From the NCBI RefSeq assembly GCF_900019265.1, contig NZ_CYGX02000038.1:62001-126000 (forward strand): a stretch of DNA of 64,000 nt. Direction: 5' to 3'. The notes below the pieces were generated by a model. That model did no database searches. It was not told where the DNA came from and saw only the letters and a program-made list of their open reading frames with translations. The first letter of the stretch is position 1. Each line of letters opens with the position of its first letter. Below are positions 1 to 8,746 of this stretch, in pieces. The DNA comes from Paraburkholderia ribeironis. Its GTDB lineage: Bacteria > Pseudomonadota > Gammaproteobacteria > Burkholderiales > Burkholderiaceae. The position numbers were made by a program, and so were the translations under genes.

Positions 1-483
1 GCCATCCAAATCTTTTCTGCGACAACAACCATCAGACTTCGGTGCGGCGCACGTTGTAACGGCCTCCGCGGAATCGGCCAATTGCACCCGAATTTCGGCC
101 TCTGATCCTCAGCGACGTCTGCTGCGATTATGCTTCAGTGCTTCAGTGCCGCCCGGTGGGAGGCGGCATCCTGCACTGGCCCTTCAGGCTAAACGGACTG
201 CATGCGCGTCGCGCGGCAGAATGCGGTTTATCTGAATCGCGGACACGGTTGGGCTTGACGCTCCGCTGAAGCCCGCGACGGCGGTTCTTGTGGTGCAAGG
301 CGAGTTGCACAAGCATATTGCGCTTCCTCTCGCAGCAAGTGAATTGATATTGGCGAACCATTGCAATACCGATCGTCTCATCAAAGACGGGCAGATCGTT
401 ATTGTTCATGAAGTGAACATCTACGATGTGCCGCATGGTCTTCCGAAAAAGTTCTGCTCTGTCTGATCTGCTATTCAACACTT
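1..483. other. Left-edge region without a recognised gene
   Basis: No convincing coding region is visible. The open frames on the minus strand (for example 143-481) have no family resemblance I recognise and look like chance frames. A GC-rich inverted repeat (GTGCCGCC near 148-155, GGCGGCAT near 164-171) sits in the middle and could be a weak hairpin. The stretch probably holds the promoter of the downstream glycoside hydrolase gene, but I cannot point to a clear -35/-10 pair. Confidence 0.4.
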
Positions 484-2076
484 ATGAAGATGCGGCCGAT
501 GGTTTCGACACTTTTCGCGTTTCCAGAAGAAAGAATTGATCATCACCTGGACGTGGACGAATCGCGCGTGCCTGTCATGATGCCCGGCTCCGAACCTCTC
601 GAACCGAACCCCACGTTACGACCGTCGACCGGTTTTCCGATGTTCACGGCCCGGCGGAACCATCGCATCAAGTGCGACGCGCACAGGCGGCGCATTTTGC
701 GGATGCTTGCCGCGCTGACGGGGGCAGCGTTGCAGCCTGCGCTGGCGACTCCGTCGGGATCCGGTTCGAGTGCCACGGGTGGCCGCAGGATCACAGAAAT
801 GATCGGTGCCAATGGGTGGGCCGCATCGGCCACCGACATAGCCATATGGCGTGAAATGGGCATCAGTTGGGGACGCGAAGCCGTAGGACCTGGGCAGCCC
901 AATTCGCCCAATGACCCCATGCGTGTCGACAAAACCGGTGGGGCCGGCGCGGATCTGCCATCCATTCTGATCCGCAACAACAGGAATGGGATCCAGTCGT
1001 TGCTGCTGCTTGCGTATACCGCCAAATGGAATGCAATGGTGCCCGGTGATACCAAGTCAGCGCCGGTGGACGTCGACGCATGGACGCGATATGTGGACGC
1101 AGTGGTTCGCACATATTCCGCGCCGCCGTTTAACGTCCGGCACTTTCAGGTGTGGAACGAGGCGGCGGGCGCGCTATCTGGCGGTTTGCCGCAGTCGACG
1201 TTCTGGCACGGGCCAAGTTTGAACGCTGATGGGAAGGGCTTAGGACTGTACGAGCGCGCGATGCAAGACTACGTAGAGCGAATTCATATACCGGCCGCCC
1301 GCGCCATCCGCAAGCACCACGCTTACGTCGTCTATGGCGGCTGGCCGGACCAGGGTGGCGTCGATAACTACATCAAATGGCTCGAGTACAGAAGCCCTGT
1401 GTTCAATGAAAGGATGCTCGACTGGGTGGACTACATTGATATTCACTACATGTCTGTCAAGGATCTCGATCCGCTGTACGAGAAATACGTGAAGCAGGGG
1501 CCCGCTCGCGGTGTATGGCAAACCGAGATCGGCTTCACGTATATGGAGGATCCGCACTATCTGCCGCGTTACTTCTTTGACTTCGCGGTGTGGGCGCTCA
1601 AGCGCGATTGGAACGATCCCGATAAGTTCGTGTCGATGATCTATCACTGGGACGGCTATCAGCCGTTCATTCTGACTCATCCTGGTCCACCTAAACGGAC
1701 TTTCAACCCCTCCGGACGAAGTCTGATCGTGCTTCGAAAAACAGTGGGCGGTCCGCTTTCGAACTTCACGACGCCACTCCAGTTTGGCAATGACGCGGCC
1801 GGAAGTGCGCTTCGGTCCGGTAACGACATCGTGATTCAGGTGACCGCTGCTCCCGGCTGGAGAACAGTGGCGGCGGCAGGCATCAGGCCGCCGGCGTCTG
1901 GCCGGACGGATGTGCAGTTCATCGACGCGGTGACAGGAGCGCTGAGTGCGCGCGAGGATGTGGTGCTGACATGGGACGGCGACAATATGAAGATTCGCTT
2001 CAGAGTGCCCGACCAGGTTAATGGTCTGGCGGCGAAGCCCCCTGGACATCTCGGTTACATCGTCTTTCGTACGTAG
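484..2076 (+). CDS. Secreted GH39-like glycoside hydrolase (PslG-like)
   Basis: A 530-residue protein resembling the clan-A glycosidases near GH39 and PslG, which cleave exopolysaccharide in the periplasm. The WNEA motif with Glu226 fits the acid/base residue, and the WQTEIGF motif with Glu348 fits the nucleophile of a TIM-barrel retaining glycosidase. The N-terminus is odd: about 65 residues precede an arginine-rich stretch (HRRRILRML, near 68-75) and a short hydrophobic segment ending ALA. This looks like a Tat-type or atypical signal, so the true start may be internal, for example Met53 at base 640. Its neighbour is a polysaccharide polymerase on the opposite strand, which supports a role in glycan processing. 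The exact substrate is unknown. Confidence 0.7.
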   Translation: MKMRPMVSTLFAFPEERIDHHLDVDESRVPVMMPGSEPLEPNPTLRPSTGFPMFTARRNHRIKCDAHRRRILRMLAALTGAALQPALATPSGSGSSATGGRRITEMIGANGWAASATDIAIWREMGISWGREAVGPGQPNSPNDPMRVDKTGGAGADLPSILIRNNRNGIQSLLLLAYTAKWNAMVPGDTKSAPVDVDAWTRYVDAVVRTYSAPPFNVRHFQVWNEAAGALSGGLPQSTFWHGPSLNADGKGLGLYERAMQDYVERIHIPAARAIRKHHAYVVYGGWPDQGGVDNYIKWLEYRSPVFNERMLDWVDYIDIHYMSVKDLDPLYEKYVKQGPARGVWQTEIGFTYMEDPHYLPRYFFDFAVWALKRDWNDPDKFVSMIYHWDGYQPFILTHPGPPKRTFNPSGRSLIVLRKTVGGPLSNFTTPLQFGNDAAGSALRSGNDIVIQVTAAPGWRTVAAAGIRPPASGRTDVQFIDAVTGALSAREDVVLTWDGDNMKIRFRVPDQVNGLAAKPPGHLGYIVFRT

Positions 2077-2175
2077 CTTCAGGCGGCTGGAAAAACGGAA
2101 ATCAGCTGTTCCCTGCAGATTTTCGGCGTTTGCAAAAATACGACCCGTGTCGCGGCCGCTTGAATGAAGCCTTGA

Positions 2176-3423
2176 TCAGGGCAACGCCGGCAAGTTCGAT
2201 GCGGCCCGCTTCGGTTCTTGCAGTGGCGGACCAGACGGCCTCCAGGCGAGAAGCAGGGAAATGACGAGGGTAAGGATCAGAACGTTCGATGGCGAAACGA
2301 GCCGATGTTCCGTTGCTGACATGACGAGCAGGCAAACCGACGAGATTTCGACAAAGCGGAGCGCCGCGAAGTTTTGTCCGCGTCCGTATAGCGCGGCAGC
2401 AGCGGCGCCTTTCTGGCTCCAGTCAATAAGTTTCCAATAGAAGCTAATCATTAAAGCAAGCCCCACAATGCCGAGTTCCGCGAGCAAGTTAAGGTAGGAA
2501 TTGTGTGCGTGGGAATCGGTATGATTGACGACAATGTCAGAGGGGACGGCAAACAGACCGAAGTACGAGACCAGCGAATGGATTTCATCATCGAACGATC
2601 CAAAGCCTAACCCGACGATGGGACTTTGCTCAAAGTAGACAAGTGCGCGCGGCCACAGCCATTCGTATCGAATGCTCAAATTGGCCGCCTTCGGGTCTTC
2701 GTTATGAAATGAGAACGGATGGCCCATATAGTCGACGGTTGGGTCGAATTGATAGATTGCCATCGCGATCGAGCTAATGATGAGGGCCGTCATCAAGGTG
2801 GCTAACATCCAGCGCTTGCGGCCGAAACAGAGGTAATTAAGTGCCACGAGCGCACCTAGCAATGAGCCTCTGCTGTAGGTGGAAAACAGCATCAGTGCAT
2901 TGAGACCTAGTAACACCAGAAGCAGCTTGCTGCGTTGCTGCAGGTAGCACGCCATGCCGAGGCAGAGCAGCATGGCGAAAAAGCCGCCGGCGGCATTTCG
3001 TGCGATGAAGTAGCTGCCAAAGCTGTCGTTCTGGTTCTTGAAGATAGCTAGCAAGCCCGACTGAAGAATGTAATGAACATACGCAGGTATGTTGACGATC
3101 ACGGCGAACACGAAGAATACGCGCAAGACTTTATTCAGGTCGAGGCGGTGCATGTAGAGACATCCGGCGAAGATCGGAGCATACGATATGAAGAAATTGC
3201 CATCGCGCCGATAGAAATCAAACTCTATAAACGACTGGGGATCGTAGAGCAAGGTCGACACCGTAACGAGAACTGTGAAGGCTGTCAGCGGCGTGATGAA
3301 CCTCGGATAGGTTCTCCCAAAGAAACGCCAGGAACAGACAACGATCGGCAGAAAACCGGCCGCGCTAACGGGCACCAGATTGGTAACGGTCAGGAATAGC
3401 GCAAGTAACGATACGTAAGCCAT
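2176..3423 (-). CDS. O-antigen ligase/polymerase family membrane protein (Wzy/WaaL-like)
   Basis: An integral inner-membrane protein of 415 residues with about ten hydrophobic segments. Near the C-terminal third it has a long loop followed by a HAHNSYL...ELGIVGL motif, the signature of the Wzy_C/O-antigen ligase family. Such proteins polymerise or transfer lipid-linked oligosaccharide repeat units on the periplasmic face. I chose the ATG at 3423 because AAGGGAG stands six bases upstream; a TTG 27 bases earlier lacks such a site. It converges with the PslG-like hydrolase gene. Together they suggest a polysaccharide locus extending left of the window. Polymerase and ligase cannot be told apart from sequence alone. 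Confidence 0.75.
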   Translation of the reverse strand: MAYVSLLALFLTVTNLVPVSAAGFLPIVVCSWRFFGRTYPRFITPLTAFTVLVTVSTLLYDPQSFIEFDFYRRDGNFFISYAPIFAGCLYMHRLDLNKVLRVFFVFAVIVNIPAYVHYILQSGLLAIFKNQNDSFGSYFIARNAAGGFFAMLLCLGMACYLQQRSKLLLVLLGLNALMLFSTYSRGSLLGALVALNYLCFGRKRWMLATLMTALIISSIAMAIYQFDPTVDYMGHPFSFHNEDPKAANLSIRYEWLWPRALVYFEQSPIVGLGFGSFDDEIHSLVSYFGLFAVPSDIVVNHTDSHAHNSYLNLLAELGIVGLALMISFYWKLIDWSQKGAAAAALYGRGQNFAALRFVEISSVCLLVMSATEHRLVSPSNVLILTLVISLLLAWRPSGPPLQEPKRAASNLPALP

Positions 3424-3839
3424 TGCGACTCCCTTGAACAGGCCGCGCAAGATAACTGACGATGTTCAGTCTTCAGAGTGACGCATGTGACGCATGTGAC
3501 GCGTGGGAAATATTGCCGAACACGCGAACGTGCTGGTCATTGTTGCCATCGAATACTTTCCGCAAGGCCGCTGGACAAATATCGGAAAGAGGTAGCAACT
3601 TTCGTCCAACTAACGGACAAGCGGGTCCAACGGTCGTGCACTACCCGTGTCCTGCATTGCGCGCTGGCAGTCGCAGTATTCAGGTAAAAGTAGCACATGT
3701 GTGCAGCCATTTCCACGCCAGACGTAGGCCGGAGACGCGGCTCGGACGAGCCACCCGAATATCACGCAAGCTGGAAATGCGAAGGAAGCGTCCATCGCAT
3801 GGAAGTCTGCAAGCCGTTGGTTTCCAGGAACGCTTTTTC
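3424..3839. other. Region without a recognised gene; 9-bp tandem repeat
   Basis: About 400 bases between the polymerase gene and the spore-coat-U remnant. Bases 3479-3505 contain three copies of the 9-bp unit GTGACGCAT, the last one slightly changed. A short plus-strand frame near 3511-3597 could be the tail of a lost gene, but it matches nothing I recognise. This stretch presumably contains the promoter of the polymerase gene. Confidence 0.4.
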
Positions 3840-4125
3840 TTAGTAGTACGGCGTAACGACGATCGTATCGATGTAATCGCCGACTGCGAGATTGGATTGC
3901 GCTGGCACCGGGCCATAAACGGTCAGGGAGGCTGCCGTGTTGCCTGCAAGTGTCGGTCGTTTCTGCAACCATGCTTGCATCATTGTTGCCCCAGACCTTA
4001 GTGTTGCTCGGGTCCTGATAGAACTGGATAGCGGACGAATCCGCCCGGTCCGGTCATGCCGCGCATGGAGCCATCGAAATTCTGGCCATTGTCGAGGCCC
4101 ACGGGTCAGGACGTGCCCGGAGCAG
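3840..4125 (-). pseudogene. Spore coat U (SCPU) domain protein, frameshifted remnant
   Basis: Reading the minus strand in three frames reconstructs the C-terminal half of a spore coat U/Csu-type pilin-like protein. The pieces are GLDNGQNFDGSMRGM, then QFYQDPSNTKVWGNN, then LTVYGPVPAQ, ending in DTIVVTPYY and a TAA at 3840-3842. These match the family's conserved Y-x-LYQD-x-VWGN and LTVYGRxPAQ motifs. A single extra C between the RY and QFYQ blocks shifts the frame, a second shift follows near 3955, and a TGA stop lies before GLDNG. No intact N-terminus or signal peptide is visible. The family normally forms chaperone/usher fibres; neither a complete chaperone nor an usher gene is nearby, so this is a dead relic. 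Confidence 0.75.
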
Positions 4126-4227
4126 ATTGGACCTGGCATTCTCCAAATCGGGGCATATGGTCGAGGTATGCGTGCCATGTCAGCGTGCCGTGCCGTGGCG
4201 GCGGCGGGCGATTGCGCAGCAATTGCA

Positions 4228-4270
4228 CAAAAGAAAAAGGGCTTGCGACGCTGACGCGTGCAAGCCCTTG
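4228..4270 (-). terminator. Rho-independent terminator of tRNA-Lys
   Basis: A perfect 10-bp stem (AAGGGCTTGC paired with GCAAGCCCTT) with a 13-base loop is followed on the minus strand by a T-rich run (TTTTTCTTTT). It lies directly downstream of the tRNA gene. Confidence 0.85.
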
Positions 4271-4277
4271 AATCTTT

Positions 4278-4353
4278 TGGTAGGCCGTACGGGATTCGAA
4301 CCTGTGACCAACGGATTAAAAGTCCGCTGCTCTACCAGCTGAGCTAACGACCC
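4278..4353 (-). tRNA. tRNA-Lys (anticodon TTT)
   Basis: The minus strand folds into a standard 76-base cloverleaf. It has a GGGTCGT/ACGGCCT acceptor stem, the TAGCTCAG D-arm start, an anticodon loop CTTTTAA giving TTT, the GGTTCGAATCC T-arm, and an encoded CCA end. It reads lysine AAA/AAG codons. A terminator follows at once. tRNA 3' ends are common integration sites, but no integrase is present on either side. Confidence 0.97.
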
Positions 4354-4448
4354 AAAAGAGAAGCGAAATTATAGCGATAGCCCCGCTGGACTGTCAACCC
4401 ATCGCAACCATTTCGATCTATCGGCAATTCAACCAATACTTCAGATTG

Positions 4449-4478
4449 TGAAAAGCCCGGGTATCGCTACCCGGGCTT
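4449..4478 (-). terminator. Terminator of the tol-pal operon
   Basis: A perfect 11-bp stem (AAGCCCGGGTA with TACCCGGGCTT) around a four-base loop, followed on the minus strand by TTTTCAC. It lies about 70 bases beyond the cpoB stop codon. Confidence 0.8.
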
Positions 4479-4547
4479 CCCTGCGAGAGGCGCGCGTGGC
4501 TATGACTTCGGACACTGCGCGTTACTGCAACGACTCAACTGATACGA

Positions 4548-5306
4548 CTACTTGATCTGCGACAGCTTGCTTTGAGCCGACTGCGCGACGTCCGAGCCAG
4601 CATACTGCGCGACGATCTGCTCGAGCGTCTTTTTGGCCGCAGCCTTCTGACCTTGCTCAAGCTGATTGTTCGCAATCGCCAGCAACGCTTCCGGTGCGCG
4701 CGGATGCTGCGGATAGTTCTTCACCACACCCTGCCAGACCGCCGTCGAGCCCTTGTAATCGCGCAGCGCATACAGCGCGTTGCCGAGCCAGTATTGCGCG
4801 GTCGGCTGGTAAGGGCTGTTCGGGTACTTGGAGATGAAGGTGCGGAACGATGTCGCCGCATTCTTGAAGTCGCCGCTGCGAAACTGCTGCGAAGCCGCAT
4901 TGAACGAATCGGTTTCACCCGGCTGCACCTCGCCCTGGACGCCGTCCACCGTTTGCTGCTGCGGCTCGAATTTCTTCAGGCGCGTGTCCAGGTCGGTGTA
5001 GTAGTCCTTCTGCTGCTTTTGCAGCGTGGAGAGCTGATTCGCCATGTCCTCGTTTTGCCCGCGCAGCGTCGCGACCTGCTGATTCAGCTGGTCGAGGCGG
5101 TTGGACTGGTCGAGGATCGTGCGTTGTGCGGCCGACAGCTGGCTCGACAAACTTTCGGTCTTCGAACGCAGATCGAGAATGGCCTGGCGGGCCTGATCGT
5201 CGTCGAAGATGCCCGCATGCGCGGGCACGGCCGTGAAGACCGTGCCTGCGACGCAGGCCGCTGCGGCAAACCGCAGCCAGGAGAAACGATGCGTCATTCG
5301 GCTCAT
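4548..5306 (-). CDS. cpoB: Cell division coordinator CpoB (YbgF)
   Basis: The last gene of the Tol-Pal operon. The 252-residue periplasmic protein has a signal peptide ending in HAG. A coiled-coil stretch (about residues 35-95, rich in Leu, Gln and Asp) drives trimer formation. A C-terminal TPR domain follows, with YWLGNALYALRDY and PEALLAIANNQ repeats typical of YbgF. In known systems it binds TolA and couples outer-membrane constriction to septal peptidoglycan synthesis by PBP1B. The ATG at 5306 follows the pal stop by 11 bases; an ATG at 5297 is also possible. The hairpin at 4449-4478 ends the operon. Confidence 0.93.
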   Translation of the reverse strand: MSRMTHRFSWLRFAAAACVAGTVFTAVPAHAGIFDDDQARQAILDLRSKTESLSSQLSAAQRTILDQSNRLDQLNQQVATLRGQNEDMANQLSTLQKQQKDYYTDLDTRLKKFEPQQQTVDGVQGEVQPGETDSFNAASQQFRSGDFKNAATSFRTFISKYPNSPYQPTAQYWLGNALYALRDYKGSTAVWQGVVKNYPQHPRAPEALLAIANNQLEQGQKAAAKKTLEQIVAQYAGSDVAQSAQSKLSQIK

Positions 5307-5317
5307 CACCCGTTGAC

Positions 5318-5824
5318 TTACTGTTGATACACGAGGTCGCCGCGGCGGTTCTGTGCCCACGACGCTTCGTCATGACCCGTAGCTTGCGGCTTTTCCTTGC
5401 CGAGGCTCACGGCTTCCATTTGCGAGTCCGTCACGCCCATCAGCGACAGCGAACGGCGCACCGCTTCAGCACGCTTCTGGCCGAGTGCCAGGTTGTACTC
5501 GCTGGTGCCGCGTTCGTCGGTGTTGCCCTGGATCAGGACGTGGCGTTGCGGATGGCTCTTCAGGTACTGCGCGTGTTGTTGCAGCAGCGACTGATAGTCG
5601 TCCTTGACCGAATAGCTGTCGAAATCGAAGTAGATGCTGCGCTTGGCGAGCGGGCTGTTCGGATCGTTCAGCGGGTCGACGTTGACCGTCGCGACGTCGT
5701 TCGGATTCGGCTGTGCTGATCCTGCGCCCTTGTTGGCGTTTTCGTCGAGCTTGACGCCCGAATGACATGCGGCCAGCGCGCCGATCATCAGGACGGCGAA
5801 TGCGAAACGAAGTTTGGACATCAT
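5318..5824 (-). CDS. pal: Peptidoglycan-associated lipoprotein Pal
   Basis: A 168-residue outer-membrane lipoprotein with lipobox GALAAC (Cys20 as the lipidated residue) and an OmpA-like peptidoglycan-binding domain. The domain is marked by IYFDFDSYSV, GNTDERGTSEYNLALGQKRA and a C-terminal ENRR-like AQNRRGDLVY, which fit diaminopimelate binding. Pal tethers the outer membrane to the wall and interacts with TolB. A good ribosome site (AAGGAG) stands nine bases before the ATG. It lies between tolB and cpoB in the standard order. Confidence 0.96.
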   Translation of the reverse strand: MMSKLRFAFAVLMIGALAACHSGVKLDENANKGAGSAQPNPNDVATVNVDPLNDPNSPLAKRSIYFDFDSYSVKDDYQSLLQQHAQYLKSHPQRHVLIQGNTDERGTSEYNLALGQKRAEAVRRSLSLMGVTDSQMEAVSLGKEKPQATGHDEASWAQNRRGDLVYQQ

Positions 5825-5856
5825 TTGGTTACTCTCCTTGTGTTATTGCATCAACT

Positions 5857-7149
5857 TTATTGCATGAATGGGCCCCAGGACGGCTCGCGTACGCTGCCGC
5901 CCTGAACGGACAGGACCTGCCGAGTGCGACCGTCGGTCGATACTGCGGCCAACACGCCACGGCCGTTCACCTGTGTGGCGTAAAGAATGTACTGACCGTT
6001 CGCCGCGAAGCTCGGCGATTCGTCATGTGTCGTGTCCGTCAGGCCCGTGGCGGTTCCACCCTGCAGGTCCTGGACATACAGCTTGAAGCCGCCGCCGACG
6101 CGCGAAATATAAGCGAGCTCTTTGCCGTCCGGGCTTACGCGCGGGCTGGTGTTGTAGCTGCCGGTGAACGTGACGCGCTGCGCGGGGCCCGCGTTTTCGC
6201 CTTGCGCCGACATTTTATAGATTTGTGGCGCGCCGCCGCGGTCGCTGGTGAAATAGATCGACTGGCCATCGGGAGAGAAGCTCGGTTCGGTGTCGATCGA
6301 GCTGCCTTGCGTGAGGCGCCGCAGGCCGCTGCCGTCCGCATTGACGGCGAAAATTTGCGTGTTGCCCGTGCGCGACAGCGCGACGGCGAGCGTGCGTCCG
6401 TCCGGCGACCACGCCGGAGCGCTGTTGTTGCCTTTCTGATCCGACACGACCACGCGACGACCCGTGGGCAGGTCGTGGATATAGACGATCGGCTTCTTCT
6501 TTTCGAACGAGACGTAAGCCACCTTGGTGCCGTCAGGCGACCACGCCGGCGAGATGATCGGCTCGGGGCTCGACAGCGCGATATGCGCGTCCTGGCCGTC
6601 CGAATCGGAGATCTGCAACTGGTAACGGCCACCCGTCCTGATCACATACGACAGGCGCGTGGCGAACGCGCCGCGACCACCCATCAGCTTCGCGTAGATG
6701 TAGTCGGCAACCTTGTGCGCGCTCATGCGCAAGCCGCTTTCGGGGCTCACCAGCACGAGGCCGCCGAGGCTTTCGCCCTTGACGGTGTCGTACAGCTTGA
6801 AGCGCACTTCGTACTGGCCGTTCGGCAGGCGGTTCACGCTGCCTGCCACGAATGCGTTGGCGCCCTTGGCCTTCCACGCGCCGAGGTCGACGGAATCCGA
6901 CTCCGACACCGGCGCGGAGCCCGCGTCGATATTCGTGAATTTGCCGCTGCGCTGCAGATCCTGACGCACGATCGTGCTGACCTGCTGCGGGGAGTTCGCT
7001 TCATTGGCGAAATTCGCCGTGGCGATCGGAAACTGGGTGGAGCCGACGCCCGTCACAAGGACGTTGAGTTGCGCGTTGGCGGCGCCGCCGACGGCGATCA
7101 GGCACGATGCTACGAGTGTCCGCAGGCCTAGCTTGGTCATCAAACTCAT
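5857..7149 (-). CDS. tolB: Tol-Pal system periplasmic protein TolB
   Basis: A 430-residue periplasmic protein with a signal peptide ending ANA, an N-terminal alpha/beta domain that contacts TolA, and a six-bladed propeller built from WD40-like PD40 repeats. Repeats such as SPAWSPDGTKVAYVS, APAWSPDGRTLAVAL and EPSFSPDGQSIYFTS are evident. It shuttles between TolA and Pal. I prefer the ATG at 7149, with GGGGAA upstream, over an in-frame TTG at 7167. The gene is separated from tolA by about 140 bases, a larger gap than others in the operon. Confidence 0.95.
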   Translation of the reverse strand: MSLMTKLGLRTLVASCLIAVGGAANAQLNVLVTGVGSTQFPIATANFANEANSPQQVSTIVRQDLQRSGKFTNIDAGSAPVSESDSVDLGAWKAKGANAFVAGSVNRLPNGQYEVRFKLYDTVKGESLGGLVLVSPESGLRMSAHKVADYIYAKLMGGRGAFATRLSYVIRTGGRYQLQISDSDGQDAHIALSSPEPIISPAWSPDGTKVAYVSFEKKKPIVYIHDLPTGRRVVVSDQKGNNSAPAWSPDGRTLAVALSRTGNTQIFAVNADGSGLRRLTQGSSIDTEPSFSPDGQSIYFTSDRGGAPQIYKMSAQGENAGPAQRVTFTGSYNTSPRVSPDGKELAYISRVGGGFKLYVQDLQGGTATGLTDTTHDESPSFAANGQYILYATQVNGRGVLAAVSTDGRTRQVLSVQGGSVREPSWGPFMQ

Positions 7150-7288
7150 GCTGTATGGATTCCCCAAAAAACGGTTTTACTAACATTTCACGACAGCAGA
7201 CAGACCGGAAACCGATTCATTCGTTCCCGAGCAGGCCGCGCCTGAGGGGGCGCGGCGTTTGCCGTCAACGGACTGACAGGCGCTGTCA

Positions 7289-8293
7289 TCAACCTGCCGG
7301 ACGCAGCGTGATCAGGAAGCTCTCCGGCGTTTTGCCATTGGTGTCCTGAGGCATCGGATCGGAGCGTTGGACCGCCCGCAATGCGGCGGCGTCCCACGCG
7401 GAGTTACCGCTGCTGCGCGAAACGGACGCGCTCAGCAAGGTACCGGTCGGCGAACAGCGCACGGAGACCACGGTCTCGAGACCTTCAGTCGGCCCTGACC
7501 AGATCACATTCGGGCGCACGCGCCGCTGCACCTTGTCGTTAAATCCTGACGACGCCGCCGTGCCACCCGAGCCAGTGCCCGTGCCACTCTTCGCGAGGCC
7601 GTTGCCGGTCGAACCTGGGCTGCCAGCCATGCCTTGCATCTGTGCGAGGCGCGTGCGCCGTTCCGCGTCGAGCTGTTTCTTCGCTTGCGCCGCGGCCTCG
7701 GCTTGCGCCTTGGCCTTGGCGGCTTTCTGCGCGTCAGCCTTCTTCTGCGCTTCAGCCTCGGCCTGCTTCTGTTCCTGCTCCTGCTGCTGTTTTTGCTGCT
7801 CGGCCAGTTGCTGTTGTTTCAGCTTCTCGGCCTGTTGTTGCTGTTGCTGCTTGAGCCTGGCTGACGCGGCCTTCTGGGCGGCGAGCTGCGCCGCCTGTTC
7901 GGCCGCCAGCTCCTGCTGACGTTTCGCGTCGGCTTCCTGCTGAGCCCGCAGTTTCTGCTGACGCTGCTGTTCGGCCAGTTGCGCTTCGCGAGCCGCTTCC
8001 TGTTGCTGGCGCTTCTTTTCCTGCAGCGCGATCTCAGCCTGCTCATCCCGCACGGGCGGGGCAGGGGCGACCGGCACGGGCGGCGGCGGTGCAACGGGGT
8101 GCGGGATCGCCGAGTCCGGCACTTCGGTCCACAGCTCGGCTTCCTCGCCAGCGGGCGTACTGTTTTGCCAGTGAATGCCGTGGTACAGGAAGAACCCGAG
8201 CAGCACATGCATCAGCAGCGCGAACGCAAAAGCTCGCCCGGTGCCGCGTTCACGCGGTGGCTGGAGCGGGTATTCGGAGTTCTTGCGGATCAT
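7289..8293 (-). CDS. tolA: Cell envelope integrity protein TolA
   Basis: A 334-residue inner-membrane-anchored protein. One membrane helix lies near residues 22-40, followed by a proline-rich linker. A long alanine/glutamine/lysine-rich helical domain (about 85-215) spans the periplasm, and a compact C-terminal domain III carries CSPTGTLLSASVSRSSGN. TolA transmits the TolQR proton-driven force to TolB/Pal. Its start overlaps the tolR stop by four bases, so the two are translationally coupled. The repetitive helix is encoded by many CAG/GCG-type codons. Confidence 0.93.
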   Translation of the reverse strand: MIRKNSEYPLQPPRERGTGRAFAFALLMHVLLGFFLYHGIHWQNSTPAGEEAELWTEVPDSAIPHPVAPPPPVPVAPAPPVRDEQAEIALQEKKRQQQEAAREAQLAEQQRQQKLRAQQEADAKRQQELAAEQAAQLAAQKAASARLKQQQQQQAEKLKQQQLAEQQKQQQEQEQKQAEAEAQKKADAQKAAKAKAQAEAAAQAKKQLDAERRTRLAQMQGMAGSPGSTGNGLAKSGTGTGSGGTAASSGFNDKVQRRVRPNVIWSGPTEGLETVVSVRCSPTGTLLSASVSRSSGNSAWDAAALRAVQRSDPMPQDTNGKTPESFLITLRPAG

Positions 8294-8736
8294 TGCGATT
8301 TGACGAGCAATCCAACGCGCTTGACGCCCTCGGCTTTCAGCTCGGACATCACGTTCATCACGGCTTCGTACTTGACGGTTTTGTCGGCGGCGATCACGAC
8401 CGGCTGATCCGGGTGCGATTGCGCCCGGTCAGCGATGAAGCCGCGCAGGTCGGCTTTCGTCATCGGTTCCTGCTGCTGCACGCCGGCATCGTCCTTATAT
8501 TTGACGCTCATGTTGCCGTCCGCGCGAATGTTTACGATCACGGGCGGGGTCTGCTGTTGCGGCGCGGCACCACCGACGGTCGGCAGATTGACGATCGACG
8601 GCGCGACGAGCGGCGCGGTCACCATGAAGATCACGAGCAGCACGAGCATCACGTCGATATACGGCACGACGTTGATGTCGGCCATCGCGCGGCGTGAGCG
8701 CGAGCCGCGCATGCTGGAGGAGCGGGAGCCTGCCAT
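8290..8736 (-). CDS. tolR: Tol-Pal system protein TolR (ExbD family)
   Basis: A 148-residue ExbD/TolR protein with a single N-terminal membrane helix containing the proton-path aspartate (Asp28 in the NVVPYIDVMLVLL motif) and a periplasmic domain. With TolQ it forms the proton-motive-force-driven motor that energises TolA. It lies 10 bases after tolQ and overlaps tolA by four bases. Confidence 0.95.
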   Translation of the reverse strand: MAGSRSSSMRGSRSRRAMADINVVPYIDVMLVLLVIFMVTAPLVAPSIVNLPTVGGAAPQQQTPPVIVNIRADGNMSVKYKDDAGVQQQEPMTKADLRGFIADRAQSHPDQPVVIAADKTVKYEAVMNVMSELKAEGVKRVGLLVKSQ

Positions 8737-8746
8737 CGTGGCCTCC

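Noticed and set aside
4278..4353. tRNA-Lys considered as an integration site for an island
   Set aside because: No integrase gene and no direct repeat of the tRNA 3' end was seen nearby.
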